Below are positions 12,946-23,504 of a stretch of DNA of 64,000 bases, piece after piece. The translations under genes were made by a program, and so were the position numbers. Source of the stretch: Strongyloides papillosus (taxonomy: Eukaryota; Nematoda; Chromadorea; Rhabditida; Strongyloididae); contig SRSI01000050.1 in NCBI GenBank assembly GCA_005656395.1, forward strand, positions 4,402,001 to 4,466,000, in the 5' to 3' direction. Each line of letters opens with the position of its first letter. The first letter of the stretch is position 1. The notes under the pieces were generated by a model. The model did no database searches and had not been told where the DNA came from. It saw only the letters and a list, made by a program, of their open reading frames with translations.

Positions 12946-15900
12946 ATGGCTTACTTCGATTTTTCGTACAAGGAGGAAGTAAATTTCGATGACTCTTTTG
13001 ATAAAATGAGTTCCAAGTCTAAGTATGAAAAGGTTGTTGGGTAAGTAAATGATACTGTTGTCCTGTTGACTTAACTTTTTTTAGAATATACAAAAGGACT
13101 CCAGATCGCTCTAAGGGTTTTATCCTTGGAGCTAAATATATTTTACACTTTGCAAAGCAATTTGAAAATTTGAATATTGCAGACTTCCGAGCTATGATCC
13201 TAAAGTCCCGTGCTCAATATAGGGCTATTCCCTACAAGTCTGAAGAAGATAAGAAATTCTTGTTGTTCCTGTATATAGAACTTGTAAGTTAACTTTTTTA
13301 CCTTTTAGTCGTTATTTCCTTGAATTTTAGATTAATCACTCCAAAGTCATGACTATTTGTGATTTTTTTAAACAAATCTGGTCTACAAATGAATTGCACG
13401 ACTACATTCCTTTCTTCATATACTTTGGAAGGATATTTGCTTGTGATTGTGACTATGTAAACCTCAAGACATTGGTAGATAATGCCAAAATTGGTCTTCA
13501 AGAGGCATTTTCTGGTGTTAAGGAACTAGTGGACTTCGAAGACTTAGTACTCAAGAATGCACATCTAATTCCCCATAAAGTCGATCCACCATCTCGCAAT
13601 ATTGTTTTTATGTTCAAAAGTTATGAAGGTGCTTCGTATGAAGAAGTTTTCATGTCAAGGTTTAAAAAGATGGCTGTTCCTCCTATTGCAGCTACTGTAA
13701 GTAGTTACTACCAGTCAACTGAACAAAAAGTCAAGGAGGAGGGAAGTCCCTTAAAGTGTGTTTCGGATGTAGTTGCTGAAGAAAACAAAGAAAATGATAC
13801 TGTTATGGAATTTGTGGACGAAGTAGAGAATTCTACTAGTGTAAATAATACTACTCTAAAGTCGTCATCGCCATTAAAAGATGACTACAAGAAGAAAGTC
13901 GGAGACGCCTCCAACTTGGAAGCCGTGTCATTTTGTACTAATATTTCCAACAAACTTGCCAGTGCCTTCTCTGAGACACTACCACCTCAGGATGTCTCTG
14001 TAAATAATACAACTGTTTTGGATGAAACAATACCACCTCCAAACTTCGTTACTCCAGCAAGAGTTAGTTTGAAGAGAGACAGGAAGGAATTAGTACTTAT
14101 GGAGGAGAAGTTGTCTCAGGAGAAGGAGTTCTCTGTTTTCGAGGATGACAATATGACTAGAACTCAGGTATACGTTGATCAAACTGGAGATGATGAGGTA
14201 TTGGACGACGATTTAATTCGTTCTCCGTTGCGCAAGAAGAAAATTGGTTGTTTGAAGAGTCAAGTGAAGCCAAGTTACAATATATCAGTCGTAGTTGAGG
14301 AGGATGACGTTGTAATGGAAGATCTAGCTCAACAGCCTGCTGAAGTTGTAGTAAACAAGGCACAAGAAAGTTCTCCAGTTGTTTATAAAGAAGCCACTAC
14401 TTCATTTAATTTGGAAAAAACTGCTGGTGGAGACAAGGCTGATATCTCTAATGTTGTTAACATAAATGACAGAAGTAACAAGGGAAGTGTGAACTCGTTT
14501 GAATTTAAAGAGTCTTACACAATTCCAACTAGAGCTGAAGAAGAAGCACCTTCAGTAGCACCTCAAAAGAATGCTCCAAGACCATCCTTGATGATGGCTT
14601 CAACTCCATGTAGAGGAACCGAACCATTGCCGATGGAAGAATGTTCATTTTATCATGATTTGTCCGTGATTAAAGGAGACGATGACGATAAAACTATTAC
14701 GAAAGTCCTTGGAGACGAGAGTAAATGTTCTTTACTTTCAGACAACGACGTTACCCTTCAAAATTTGTCTGTCGAATCTGGACTTAATATTTTATCTTCT
14801 TCAAAATCGAAGGATGCAAAAGGTTTACTACAGGCTAATACTGAGAGATTTCCACTTGACTATTCAGACTCTCAGGTCTGTGAAAGTTATGGCAGTGTTG
14901 ATCTCTTCGAAGTCATTGGCGATAGAGATACAACTAATTCTAAAATTTTTAGTGAAGATGCCAATGAAAGTGAGAAGGATTTTTTATTCTCAAGCACCGT
15001 TGATAAGACTGTTATCAACAATGAACAGAGTCTCGATGATACTATTCAACCAGATGATGGTGGAGGTATGGGGATTGGCAATTTTGGAACCAATAACGAA
15101 AAATCTCAAATTAATATTACTATGGGAGGTGTAGATGTATCTCCTAAAAAAATTGAAGAAGGGTGTGCTTCAAACGTCTCTGCAATGGACACCATAGTAC
15201 ATCACCACGAATTGGACAAAAGTAGTCGTAACACGATTGATGAAGTTGGAATCTGTAAAGAGGGAAGTGTTGTTGTTGAAGAACAAGTAACTCCAATAGT
15301 TGAACCAGTCCTTAATGTTTCCCATGATAAAGGATATGTCGAAAAGGATATCTCTGAATCTATTGACAAGGACGACAAATGTTCTTCTCCTGTAGACATC
15401 AAAGCACAAAGCTTACCACAAACACCTGGAAATACTTCTTTATCATCTTCAAAATTTACCAACGACATGGAGACACCAAAGGTTACTACTGAAGATTTTA
15501 TGCTTGAATCTTATAATTCCCGCGTTAATGAGAGTTGTGGTAGTGTCGATATTTTCCAAGTCATCGGTGAGGGAGATAAGACTACTTCGGAAACCTGCAA
15601 AAGTGATGTCTCCAGGGACAATAGGACACATACTCAGAGAAGTGAGTTTTTTCTAGACTCAAGTACTCTTGACAAAACTATTATTGTCAATGAACCTGAA
15701 ATGAATAAGACCCTTCCACCTGTTAGTGGTGATATGGAAGTTTGTAACCTTGAAAAAAAAGAAGAAATCCATGTTAACAACGTCAGTCTTGTGGGAGATT
15801 TAAATGTATATAAACAACCGGAAGGAGAGTGTACTTCAGAAGTTTCCAAGTCTGATTCTACAGTGAAGTATTCTGAGTTGGATAGAAGTGAAATGGATGT

Positions 15901-18900
15901 TTGTAAAGAAAGGAGTACTGTTGCTGAGTACCAAGAGACTTCAGCAAATAGATCAACATTAAATGTTTCTGGAAACAAGGCCTGTGGTGAGGAATCTCTT
16001 TCCAAACAACTTGTAAATAGTGATCTAAACAATCAAACTTTATCAAATACGTCTAATACTCATATTTTCTCCTCACCGAAATCTGATAATCCAATAGAAT
16101 CAACAAAAGTTAATGATGCACAATTTGTTCTTGAATCTTCAAGTTCTAAGATTAACGAGAGTTGTGGTAATGCCGACATTTTCAAAGCCATCGGTGATGG
16201 AGATAGGACTGCTTCTAAAGTCACTGATAATGATATCACTAAAGACGATGGAGTTCCTTCTCAAAGCGGTGGAAATGTTTTAGATTCATATAATTCTGAT
16301 AAAACTACTGTTGTTATTGAATCTGAAATAAATAAGACTCTTCCAGCTGTTAGCAATGATATGGAAATTTGTAATGTTGAGACTACTGAAGAAGTTCATG
16401 TTAACAACACCAGTCATATGGTGGATGTAAATGTATCTACTAAACAATTTGAAGGGAATTGTACCTCGGAAGCTTCTAAATTGGATATTGCAACAGGATG
16501 TTCTGAATTAAATAAAAGTAATTGTATGTCTGGAAATGAAATGGAAGTTTGTGAAGAAGAAAATCTTGCTAGCGAGCAACAATGTACTCCAAAAGCCGAA
16601 TCAATTTTCAATGTTTCTGAAAAAGAAGGGCGTCATGAAAACACTTACTTTGGAAATCTCGAAGGTGATGTAAACCGTTCTTCACATATCAATAATGATG
16701 TCACTACTCAAAGCGTTTTGGACAGATCTGGAACTTGCCTTTTATCTTCGCAGAAATCTAACATTGTAATAGAATCAACGGAAGTTATAACTGGTAATCC
16801 TCTTTTTGTTTCATCACCTTCTCAAGTTAACGAGAGTGACGCAAGTGTAAATCATTCACAAGTTTATGAAGTACAAAATATGCCAACTGAAGAACTCGCT
16901 AATGAGGGTGTCACTGAAAGCAATGGAATATCCTCTAATACTGTTTTTGGTTTCGGAGTTATTGAAGAGGAATCATTAATTGACAAGGACGTTGTTATGG
17001 AAGATATAAACATATCTACCAAAAAGTGCGGAGGAGAATGTACTCCAGAAGTTCCTAAGCTCGATGAATTGGTAAATTCCTCTATGTTAAATGGAAGTAT
17101 TGCTAAGCCTACAGATGCAATGGAAATTTGTAGTGAAGGAGATATTAACAATAGAAAACAAGAGACTTCGGAAGTTAAATCATTATTTGATGTTTCTGAC
17201 AACGAGGGACATGATGGAGGTCTCTTTTCTAGTCATATCGTACAAGATGGAAACAATTCCTTATTTATAAATGAAGATCTTAAAGATCAAGATTTGCCAA
17301 ATAAATCTGTGCACCATCTCTTATCTTCTCCAAAATCCAGTGATACGATGGAAGCAGTAAATGTTAGTAATCAAAGTATCCTTTTCAATAATTCGGTTCA
17401 TCATGCTAATGAGAGTTATACTAATACAAGTCTTCTACAAGCTAGTGGAATTCAAAATAATTCTGAAGTAATAACTATTAGTAGTGGTGCTCTTGGAAGT
17501 AATGAAGTTTCTTCTCAAAGAAATGAAAGTGTCTTAAATTCAAGTTGTTCTAGTAAGACTGCTTCATTTGTTGAACATCGCAATGAAGTTGGTGACATGG
17601 AAATCGCCACAGAAGGATCTCAAATAAACACAGATATTGACATGGAAGAGGGAAATGTATCATCTAGGAAATCCGAAGAAGTGTTTACTTCAGAGACTCT
17701 TCAAACACATAATATTATGTGTTCTTCTGAGTTAGAAGGAGAAGTGAATAAGTTTGCAGATGAAAATGTTAGTTACGATCAGCATGAAACCTCAAATGTC
17801 AGATCATTATTTGATACTTCTATTGACAAGGTAAATGACAATGGACTTTTTTCTAAAGATCTTGGAGAAGATTCTTTGCCTGAGTGTAGAAGCTTTGCTA
17901 TTCAAGTTTCATCACAAAGTACTGAAGTTCAAATTTTATCATCTCCAAGGTCTGGTGTTATATTGGAGTCATCAGCAGTTAGTACTATGAATATTCTTTT
18001 TGATTCATCAACACCTCGTGCTAATGAAAGTCAAAATCAAGTTAATCCAGAAGGTATTGATATTGATGGAAACACCACTGAACATAGTGTTGTCTCTCTT
18101 CAAAGGAACGAAGATGTTTTGGATAAAAGCTGTCATAATAAGACAATTGGCGATAATGAACACGTATCAAATAAAACTGTTTCTATGGAAGTTGTTGATT
18201 TTAAAACTAATGAAGAAGGATCTCAAGTTGATAATGGTATTAAGGATGCAGATATATCTACTAAAAAAATTGAAGAGGACGTTACTTCAGAAATTCGTAA
18301 TATCTCTGAATCGCTTATAACAGCAGATTATTCCAAGTTAAATAGAAGTATTAGTAAACCTGAAGATGAAGCGAAGATTCACAAGGAAGAAACTATTAGT
18401 ATTGGACAACGCGATATTTCAAATTCTGGATCAATCTTTAATATTTCTAGTAATAAAGAAAATGATGAATCGGAACCTCCTGAAGATGGAAGTTCTAATA
18501 TTAAATATTTGTTAGACAAATATGGAATTAATCTTTTATCTTCACCAAGATCTGATAATGCAGTGGAATCACCAAAGGTTCATAATATGAGTTCTCTTTT
18601 TGATTTATCTATCTCTCATACCAATGATGGTTCTTCTAACGTCGACTTTTCTCATGCTAATGAGAATCAAGTGGGTACGAACCTTTTTGACGGAAATATT
18701 AGTGATAGTAGTGGGATTTTTTCACAAAGAACTGAACCCGTATTAAGCTCTACTTCTCTTAATAATATGGCTATAAATGATAAAGGATCTGATTCAACTG
18801 GGACTGTCTTAACAGTTGATGATAATAAGGGTTATGCTGATTTTGGAATTAATAAAGAAGAACATAGCATTAGGAGGGACATTCTTTTGGATTCTACGAA

Positions 18901-19021
18901 TAGATCTATTATGAAATCTGAAGGTGGATGTACTTTAAGTGTTCCTAAGTCTGTAGATGGAATGGACATTGGCAAAGAAGGGGATGCTAGTCATGAAGCA
19001 CAAGGGACTTCGAGGTTTTAA
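12946..19021 (+). CDS. Mad3/BUB1 homology-region-like protein with giant repetitive tail
   Basis: Exons 12946-13040, 13085-13283 and 13331-19021 (introns of 44 and 47 nt) encode about 1994 residues. Exons 1 and 2 are exactly 95 and 199 nt, as in the upstream paralogue. The first ~165 residues align with that paralogue: GAKYILHFAKQF, EEDKKFLLFLYIEL, IPFFIYFGRIFACDCDY. They carry the same Mad3/BUB1-like helical pattern. The remaining ~1800 residues are acidic, Ser/Asn/Glu-rich and built largely of about seven degenerate ~205-residue repeats (listed separately). Recurrent words are LLSSP(K/R)S, (V/A)NES, DKT, N(K)TLP, ME(V/I)C and FNVS. A patch SPLRKKK precedes the repeats. No catalytic domain is visible. 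It could be a checkpoint or chromosome-associated scaffold, but function is inference. The stop appears to truncate a longer repeat array. Confidence 0.75.
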
Positions 19022-19090
19022 TAAGCTATTGACGTTTATGGCAATGGAGGAGTCTTCTCCGACACATCTCAAAATAATGGAAGTGACTTT
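14790..19090 (+). repeat. About seven degenerate ~205-codon coding repeats
   Basis: The anchor LSS(P/S/Q)(K/R)S recurs near nucleotides 14795, 15440, 16063, 16740, 17320, 17936 and 18535, a spacing of about 580-675 bp. Each unit then shows an LF.SS...(V/A)NES.. block, a DKT block, a ME(V/I)C or similar block and a FNVS/FDVS block in the same order. The last unit is cut by tandem stop codons at 19019-19024, yet recognisable repeat sequence continues in frame to about 19090. Confidence 0.85.
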
Positions 19091-19431
19091 TTTTTGTATA
19101 TAGAATTAATTTACTTATAATTTGCGTCTTTTATTATATGCTTGCTAATTTAATTATATTTAAAAATATCAAGACTGCAAAATTTCTTTTTATTTATCAA
19201 CTTAAACTAAAATTTTTTATTTTAAATACTTATTTTATTAAATAAACATACCAATTATAATTAGAAAATTTGTTTTTTACAATTTATTGAATATCTTTAA
19301 ATGATTGAACATTAATTTTTAATATATGTAATAAATATTGAAATTATTTTGACTGATAATTTCATAAATAACCAAAATTATTTGATATAATAAAGGAAAC
19401 CTAATACGTGTCCTAAAGTTCGTTTTTAATT
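19022..19431. other. Post-stop repeat remnant and intergenic region
   Basis: The first ~70 bases continue the coding repeat of the upstream gene in the same frame (for example a GGVFSDTSQNN-like stretch) after two TAA codons. The rest to 19431 is AT-rich with no gene visible. Confidence 0.7.
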
Positions 19432-20988
19432 ATGTCTTCGTCTTTACGAGTTTCGTCTGAGACTATTCCTGACATTTATGTTAAGTTACCGTCTGAAATA
19501 GAAGATAAATCGTCGGAGACCAAATATAACATTCAACATGCAATACGATTAGGAACTTTTTCTTATGCCTATCGTGGAATAAATGTAGAAACAAAGAAGG
19601 AGATTGTTTTGAAATATATTTCATCAAATAGTCTTGTTATGATTGAAGCAATAATGGCTATATTAAAGGATAATCTGGATGCATCAAAATATATTTTACC
19701 TTTTGTTGGTGCTTCAATATGCAAAAGTACACAAAAACCGTTTATAGTTATGGAAGGAGGGTGGAATAATTTGAGTGAACTTGTTAATTGGAATGGTCCA
19801 AAAGTTTTTAATCCAAATTGTTTTATTATGCCGGCTTCAAGAGCAGTATTATTTTTACATACAAATAATATTGTGCATGGAAATATAAAAACATCATCTT
19901 TTTGGTATAGACAACAAAAGAAGTGTAAGGAAAACGATGAATGTCGTATGCTGTGTATTGAAGATTTAGTCCTTGGTGATTATGAAGAGGGATTCATAAA
20001 AAGAGTCGTGGAAGATGCTAAAACAATCCCTATGGCAGTAGATGTTAGTGTTGAAATAAATCACGTTTCACAAAATAGGACTGAAAGGAAACTTGAAAAT
20101 TTAAAATATTGTGCATTGAAGAATCACAATGGTACTAGATTTGAACGAGAAAATGATTATGAAAGTCTTTGTTATATTTTATTTGAATTATATGAGCATG
20201 GATTACCTTGGGAAGATATAGTTAATAATGATCTTTCAATTAGACTCGGGAAGTTTGGTATAAGATCACCAGAATCTTCATTTTTCTACAATACACCTGA
20301 GCACCTTGCAGAACTACTTCCGACTGTTGAGACTTATAGGGATCGTGAAGATTTAGAAGATCGTACCTCAATTGATGAAACTTTTGAAATTATGTATAAA
20401 AATTATGAGCTGTTATACTTATCAAAAAAAGTTGGTGATTTAAATGTATCTAATACTTACTACACTAAAAAAGCTGGTGCATTCCGAGTCAAGAATAATA
20501 TTCCAACAATTTTCAATATCGGTGATGTACCTCCAGAGGAAGTGAAAGAAAAAAAAGAAAAAAAGACGCAAAGAGAAAGTGGAACAACAAAAGAAGCTAG
20601 AAGTACTCTTAGAAAAGAAAATAAAAAGTCAGCTGAAAAAAGAAAGTCACAAACCAAGTCAATGGATAAAAGAAAATCACAAGATAAGTCAGTAGATAGA
20701 AGAAAAACACAGGCTAAGTCGGTAGACAAAAAACGTCTCCAGGAGGAGTCAGAAAAAATTAAAAGACCACAAAAGTCAGTGGAGAGATCAGTACCTATAT
20801 CTGGAAAAAAACTATCCTCCAGAAAAGACAAAACAAAAAAATCAAGGAGAAAATCATTTAATGTCAAAAGGTCTATTGAAATGAAATTGTCAAAATTAAA
20901 GGATGCTGAAACTTTAAAAGAAGGTGATAAGAAGAAAGGAGCTTCCACTGGGCTATTTAAAAAACTATTAAATCTAAAAAGCAAGTAG
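19432..20988 (+). CDS. CK1/TTBK-like pseudokinase with Lys/Ser repeat tail
   Basis: A single exon of 518 codons. Residues ~35-330 form a protein-kinase-like domain: a degenerate glycine loop (LGTFSYAYRG, residues 40-49), the VAIK-type lysine at 61 (IVLKYIS), VMEGG at the hinge, and HGN at 149-151 where active kinases have HRD. The expected DFG is absent; the local sequence is IEDLVLGDYE. The segment RFERENDYESLCYILFELYE with LPWEDI matches the CK1/TTBK signature (R.DDLESL.Y.L.....LPW). Loss of the catalytic Asp and of DFG implies a pseudokinase. The last ~140 residues are basic with short repeats of the KRKSQ.KS.D type, possibly a nucleic-acid- or microtubule-binding tail. CK1/TTBK-like families are strongly expanded in nematodes and often expressed in the male germline. 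Confidence is high for fold, moderate for inactivity. Confidence 0.85.
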   Translation: MSSSLRVSSETIPDIYVKLPSEIEDKSSETKYNIQHAIRLGTFSYAYRGINVETKKEIVLKYISSNSLVMIEAIMAILKDNLDASKYILPFVGASICKSTQKPFIVMEGGWNNLSELVNWNGPKVFNPNCFIMPASRAVLFLHTNNIVHGNIKTSSFWYRQQKKCKENDECRMLCIEDLVLGDYEEGFIKRVVEDAKTIPMAVDVSVEINHVSQNRTERKLENLKYCALKNHNGTRFERENDYESLCYILFELYEHGLPWEDIVNNDLSIRLGKFGIRSPESSFFYNTPEHLAELLPTVETYRDREDLEDRTSIDETFEIMYKNYELLYLSKKVGDLNVSNTYYTKKAGAFRVKNNIPTIFNIGDVPPEEVKEKKEKKTQRESGTTKEARSTLRKENKKSAEKRKSQTKSMDKRKSQDKSVDRRKTQAKSVDKKRLQEESEKIKRPQKSVERSVPISGKKLSSRKDKTKKSRRKSFNVKRSIEMKLSKLKDAETLKEGDKKKGASTGLFKKLLNLKSK

Positions 20989-21217
20989 AATTTATAAAAA
21001 TAATAATTTACAAGATAATTATACAATTTAACAATATAACTAATTAAAGTACTTTCCATACAACCATTATTTAAGTAAATAAACTTTTGAATTAAAAAGC
21101 AAATTACTTCATAATAGAACTTCAAATTATCGTAAATGTTGTTTTCACTTTTAATATTATTAAACGATTTATCCTTTTTCTTAAAGTTAATGGCTAAATC
21201 ATTAAAAGACTTATTTT

Positions 21218-21664
21218 TCAAATGTGGTGTTCTTTTTTGCAATGGTTTTCCATGGAATCAGTGTCTAAAAACTCCGGGAAGTCAAAATCTTTCTCATGAC
21301 AGAAGACACATTTCTGAATCATCAAAGACCTATTCTTTTCTTTTTTAACATCTATTTCAAAATCAGCATTATTTCTATCTGTAGAATTCTCCATCTCCAA
21401 AGATATAATAGGTAATATGTTTATAAATTTTTGAACACATGGATTCATAATATTTTGACATTTTGAATGACCCGTCTCTGAATAATGAATCATCCACTCT
21501 TTTATGTAACGATACTGGCTATTACAATCAAAACATTTAAAGCACTTCAAGTTTATATGATTCTCAAAATGACAATGTCTACAACTAGTAGATGTAATTT
21601 TTTTATCGCATATGAAGCAATAAAAAGAGGTACCACTTCTCATGGACGTTGTTTCTTGATACAT
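21218..21664 (-). CDS. Small C2H2-like zinc-finger protein
   Basis: A single exon of 148 codons on the opposite strand, converging on the pseudokinase gene with a 229-bp gap. The N-terminal half has paired cysteines and histidines: CFICDKK, then CRHCHFENH, then CFDCNSQYRYIKEWMIHYSE and a further His. This is consistent with one or two irregular C2H2-type fingers. A second Cys pair near the C-terminus (KCVFCHEKDF) is followed by HCKKEHH. The middle is polar and acidic/basic. Likely a nucleic-acid-binding or structural zinc protein, but spacing is irregular and I cannot assign a named family. A downstream exon cannot be excluded. Confidence 0.65.
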   Translation of the reverse strand: MYQETTSMRSGTSFYCFICDKKITSTSCRHCHFENHINLKCFKCFDCNSQYRYIKEWMIHYSETGHSKCQNIMNPCVQKFINILPIISLEMENSTDRNNADFEIDVKKEKNRSLMIQKCVFCHEKDFDFPEFLDTDSMENHCKKEHHI

Positions 21665-22154
21665 TAAATAATATTTCCCTAAAAAATAATATTAGTTATT
21701 TATAAGAAAAAACTAAATTAATATTAATCAATTGTAAAGAAATTTTAAATTATAACAGGACAAAATAATTGGTGAACTTCGTAATTAAGGTTCAAAGGTA
21801 ATAAATTTACCCGTAATCATAATGCAATAGAATAAATATCAAGGTAGCGAATTTTTGGAATAGCATCATATTATCACTCTTTCATCAATTGAAAAGACCG
21901 TTTTTCGTTAAGAAGTAAAAGGCAAACAATCAAATTTAAGGTATTATTGTTAAGTAATTTTATCACTTGTTTTACATTTAGTCCATAGAATAATTATTTC
22001 AATGTGATTTTATAAAAATATTTTACAAATTAAAAAATTTTTGTGACGGAATACTTTATTTATTAACAAATGTATCAAATTTGATGGCTTAAAAATATAA
22101 ATAATAATGCTAACTCAATATCAATATTGAAGATCGAAATATAAACAACTGTCA
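21665..22154. other. Intergenic region
   Basis: About 490 bp of AT-rich sequence between two minus-strand genes. No gene or structured element recognised. Confidence 0.6.
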
Positions 22155-23175
22155 TTAAAAAAATACATTCTGAAGTTTCTTTTTATACAAGTCCCATAAT
22201 TTAATATCATTGAAAAATATATATCTTCCTTCTGAATCTTTTATCCTCTTTAAATATTTTTCAAATAAAGATTGTATAAATTTTTTATCATCACAATAAT
22301 TAACATCACTTTCTAAATTTCCAATTGCTAAAAGTTTAAGATTAGGTGGTATATCAGTTTTAGGTATTTGATAAGAGAATAAGGCTTCTAAATTTTTAAA
22401 AGGAGTTAATGAATAGGAATCTTCATACGATTGGCAATCAATTATTAGTAATTTGATATTTGGCATAAATTGGTTTATAGTTCTTGCTACATCAATATTA
22501 AAATGATAAACATTAACTAGTTTTAATAACTCTACAGATTCTGGCATCAAAGAAATTATGTAAGTTAAAAGATTAAGAAATCTCCTTAAGTTCCTTTGGT
22601 TAGTGATATCAAAATTGTCCTCAAATTTTAATCTTATTCTCTTTATTTTGATTCTTTTTTTAAGTGATAAAGTTCTGGTGGCAGATTGAGATAAACTATC
22701 AAATTCATTCATATTTTCAATAGATTTAAACTCAAACATTAATGTCTCTAAATTTTGGTAATATTGTAAATCTTTCATAACGCACAATATTTCACCACAA
22801 CTTCGAATGATGAAATAAGTTAAATTTATGTTTTCTTTAATTGGATAAAACAAACATTTCTCAGTTAGTGAAATATTATTTCTCCCACCCGTTAACATTG
22901 GAATATAAACTTCAACACTAATTGATATGTTGATATTATACTTGTGAATAATATTAAAAATCATCTGAGTACAATCAACAAGTTTCTTATAATTTATATC
23001 AAAAAATTTTAAAATCAATGTCGCATTATCTTTTCTAGATAAACTTATAAGAAGAATCTTCAAAATATTTTTGTTTGCCTTCAATTTTTTAAGAATTTGA
23101 GAATAATCATCAAGTAAAAAATCAAAATGAAATATTTCAAGTTTCTTTAAATTAGGGAATCTATCGAAGATATTA

Positions 23176-23180
23176 CAACT
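23176..23180. repeat. Target-site duplication, left copy
   Basis: CAACT immediately before the 5' LTR; the matching copy is at 27494-27498 immediately after the 3' LTR. Confidence 0.95.
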
Positions 23181-23274
23181 TGTTGAATAAATAGGATGAT
23201 ATTTAAATATATATATACATGCATAAGTTAGATTTATGGTCATTATTATTTTTTCTCATTTGTCTTATTTAACA
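23181..23274 (+). repeat. 5' LTR of the copia element
   Basis: 94 bp, identical base for base to the right-hand repeat at 27400-27493. Very short for an LTR, although short LTRs are common in copia-like elements. It starts TGTTGAATAA and ends TTATTTAACA. Confidence 0.95.
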
Positions 23275-23290
23275 GATTATGAGACTGAAG
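23275..23290 (+). other. Primer-binding site complementary to elongator tRNA-Met anticodon arm
   Basis: GATTATGAGACTGA directly after the LTR is the reverse complement of TCAGTCTCATAATC. That string is the 5' stem, CAU anticodon loop and first 3'-stem bases of typical eukaryotic elongator tRNA-Met. The match is internal, not to the 3' CCA end, so priming by a cleaved 5' half tRNA is implied, as known for Drosophila copia with initiator tRNA-Met. tRNA sequence is from general knowledge. Confidence 0.75.
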
Positions 23291-23504
23291 CTGTCATCAT
23301 ACTAACTCTGTGTGTTAAAAAGAAATTACTTGTTTACTGTGTGTAAATAACTCTAATTTGGCAATTATTCATAAGTTGAATTTCTAAGTGAATATATACT
23401 TCGTGTTTATACTGTTATTTATTAAATCAAATTGTGTATTGTTTTATATATAACGATATTTTAGTATTAAAAAATATCTGATTACACTTACTAATCATTA
23501 CAAA

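Noticed and set aside
12946..19021. KNL1-type MELT repeats in the repeat-rich protein
   Set aside because: The recurring words are MEVC, MEIC or MEIA rather than the MEL(T/S) consensus, and the N-terminal domain does not look like KNL1. No SILK or RVSF motif was seen near the N-terminus.
20460..21242. Long minus-strand open frame overlapping the pseudokinase tail
   Set aside because: It is the antisense shadow of the Lys/Ser-rich repeat tail (Phe/Leu/Ser-rich translation) and its extension is low-complexity AT-rich sequence.
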